From Gentiana macrophylla (lineage: Eukaryota > Streptophyta > Magnoliopsida > Gentianales > Gentianaceae), in NCBI GenBank assembly GCA_026214975.1, contig CM047805.1:189171620-189235619 (forward strand): a stretch of 64,000 nucleotides of DNA. The letters are read 5' to 3'. The position numbers and the translations under genes were made by a program. The notes under the pieces are model-generated. The model saw only the letters and a list, made by a program, of their open reading frames with translations. It made no database searches and was not told where the DNA came from. Shown one piece after another: positions 62,411 through 64,000 of this stretch; within the stretch, counting starts at the first letter, position 1; the number at the start of each line of letters is the position of its first letter.

Positions 62411-62788
62411 ATGAAGTGGTTCTACTTCTGTGGTAGAAAAGATGAGGTAACTTCGACAATCAAACCAATCTCAGTCCAGATATCTGGATCTGCATTAACT
62501 GATTTCGACGTCAGGCAATTAGGAAGTGAGTTAAATTCCCAGAATGCATCAGACACCAGTAGTGAGTCCCGGGGAAGGAACCAGCTTCCTAGTTTGTCTG
62601 AGAGGCCCAATAATTTGAGGGTCTTCAGTTTTTCTGAGCTAAAAGTTGTAACCAAGAATTTTACTCGTTCTACAAAGCTCGGTGAAGGTGGCTTTGGGTG
62701 TGTGTACAAAGCTGCAATCAAGAATATTGATGATCCTAGCACAAAGTCTGATGTCGCCATAAAACAACTCGGTAGAAGGGGATTGCAG
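62411..62788 (+). CDS. Receptor-like cytoplasmic kinase (RLCK VII, PCRK1/PBL19-like), first coding exon
   Basis: Ser/Thr kinase acting downstream of cell-surface immune receptors in characterised relatives. The first 126 codons are visible: MKWFYFCGRKDEV, a Ser-rich linker, LRVFSFSELKVVTKNFTRS, the glycine loop LGEGGFGCVYKAAI, and the ATP-binding Lys in VAIKQLGRRGLQ. The start matches the family's short MK-x-F-x-F N-terminus. The exon ends GGATTGCAG and is followed by GCAAGG, a non-canonical GC donor at the point where family members are spliced before GHKEWVTEV. That next exon is not in the remaining 1.2 kb, so the intron runs past the window end. Confidence 0.88.
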
Positions 62789-64000
62789 GCAAGGATCTTT
62801 TTACATTCCATTATGATGACCATAATTAAGTGATTAATTGAATTGAACGATATCATCATAACCAGTAAATGGTAGGTAGGTATACTAGGCATGGTTACAT
62901 GGGTTCTATAGAAGGAACAAGATAAATCTTGGGGATGACTTGATAATATCTTAATATGGATTGTGTTAGAATTCATATGCAGTTGCCATATTTTTCTATC
63001 ACGTGGTTCATCATTAGTTAATAATCAATACATTACTGCTGGTGTTAAGTTCTACATTGTTCTGGCTTTATATAAGCCTTATGATTGGGTAGATGTTGTA
63101 TGCGGCGACCTGCTATTGATATAAGTAATGATGAATGTTTGGTGTATCAATGCTGCTCCCATTCACAAAATAAGTTCAAAAAGAAAATGGAAATTATCGA
63201 TTTCCATTGTGGGCTGACTTTTGCAAAGTTAATGTCCTTTTGTACATAATTTTCCCAAACAATTTAATTAGCTAGCTATGCAAGGTGGTTTAGTCTTTTG
63301 GTGTTATGACTTGTCGTAATCAGAAGAGTGCAGTACTTGATGTCGTCAATGCAATCAACGGTCAGTAGTTGATGCTGGTTGGTGAGAAGAATTTTTTTGT
63401 TACGATACTTCGTTGTTTATTATTATCCTTATACTTCTTGTAAACATTAAACTCCATATAAATAAATCAACTGGAAGAAGGTAGTAAGCTACAAAATTAC
63501 ATTCTCGTTACTTTTAACATTTATCTGAGCCTAACTCGGCACTTGTAGCCTCGAGTCAGAGTACACATCCGGGTGAGGGTTCATCAAATTAACTAGAAAC
63601 CCTCAACTCCTCTTTCTCATGATTTTAGCTGTCATTCTTCTTTGGATTCTTTGATGTTTTAAAGTCTTCTAAGAGTATTATTGATTTGTTGCTGGTAAAT
63701 ATTGTTGTCTAATCGTCAGTCTCCGGCAACGCTTGTTGGTTCTTTCAATTCGGATGGTCCAATGTTTCGTTACCTTCACATCCGTTAGATTGCGTTCAAG
63801 ATGAATGAGCTTCAAAACTTTTTCTGTCTTCCGTGACTTTAAATTTGGCTTCTTGAGATACTTCATTTCTTGGTAGTTTTATATGATGTTGGAGGGTTCA
63901 TGTATCTTTTTGTTAACTTTAAACCTACACCAAAAAACTAACAGGGAGACCGGTATTAAGCTTCTCCTGTATTCTGTTTTCCAATCTTTTTTACTCCGAA
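62789..64000. other. Intron of the kinase gene (continues beyond the window)
   Basis: AT-rich sequence without the expected next kinase exon on the plus strand. A 62-codon minus-strand frame near 63,700-63,860 has no recognisable domain. Confidence 0.6.

Noticed and set aside
63678..63866. 62-codon minus-strand frame in the kinase intron
   Set aside because: It is short and basic, with no domain or splice support.

Overview
The window looks like nuclear DNA of a eudicot plant. Its single-copy genes are plant-type and intron-rich: phenylalanine ammonia-lyase, a mitochondrial NAD-isocitrate dehydrogenase subunit, an ABCG transporter and a receptor-like cytoplasmic kinase. The space between them is filled with plant transposons: LTR elements with tRNA-iMet and tRNA-Asp type primer sites, Mutator-like, pogo and Tourist-like DNA elements, and 5'-truncated LINEs. 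I cannot name the species.

Layout. 1-3166: end of exon 1, the intron (with a Mutator-type fold-back MITE) and all of exon 2 of a PAL gene. 3371-4650: a LINE tail, the 5' end of an LTR element, and a palindrome-rich block. 6160-13681: a complete non-autonomous LTR element of LARD type, sitting inside a Mutator-like transposase gene whose body follows at 13682-15401. 15997-16341: a convergent small GRF zinc-finger membrane protein gene. 17447-20840: a ~59-bp satellite split by a 2.07-kb solo LTR with a clean ATTAC target duplication. 22088-26119: decayed minus-strand genes (a coiled-coil ORF and a DUF1985/Ulp1-protease gene), probably from the same Mutator-like family.

26785-29341: IDH catalytic subunit (7 exons, +), convergent with the ABCG24/28-type transporter at 30479-36853 (14 exons, -). 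37394-37756: LINE RNase H tail. 38155-46983: a Ty1/copia element on the minus strand. 47109-48046: a pogo (Emigrant/Lemi1-like) element with an internal deletion. 48584-48992: a Tourist-like MITE. 49158-49676: a second LINE RNase H remnant. 50041-50864: a retroposon with a 15-bp target duplication. 51039-60639: a Ty3/gypsy element with AATAT duplications, itself holding a solo copia LTR (55767-57189, duplication GTTTC). 62411-62788: first coding exon of an RLCK-VII kinase, whose next exon lies beyond the window.

The four cellular genes do not form a functional cluster. A recurring theme is data quality. The frameshifts in the host genes and in the transposase are mostly single-base changes at homopolymers or single repeated bases, and repeat copies differ by CAG versus CG. 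This suggests residual consensus errors, so several 'broken' genes may be intact in the organism.
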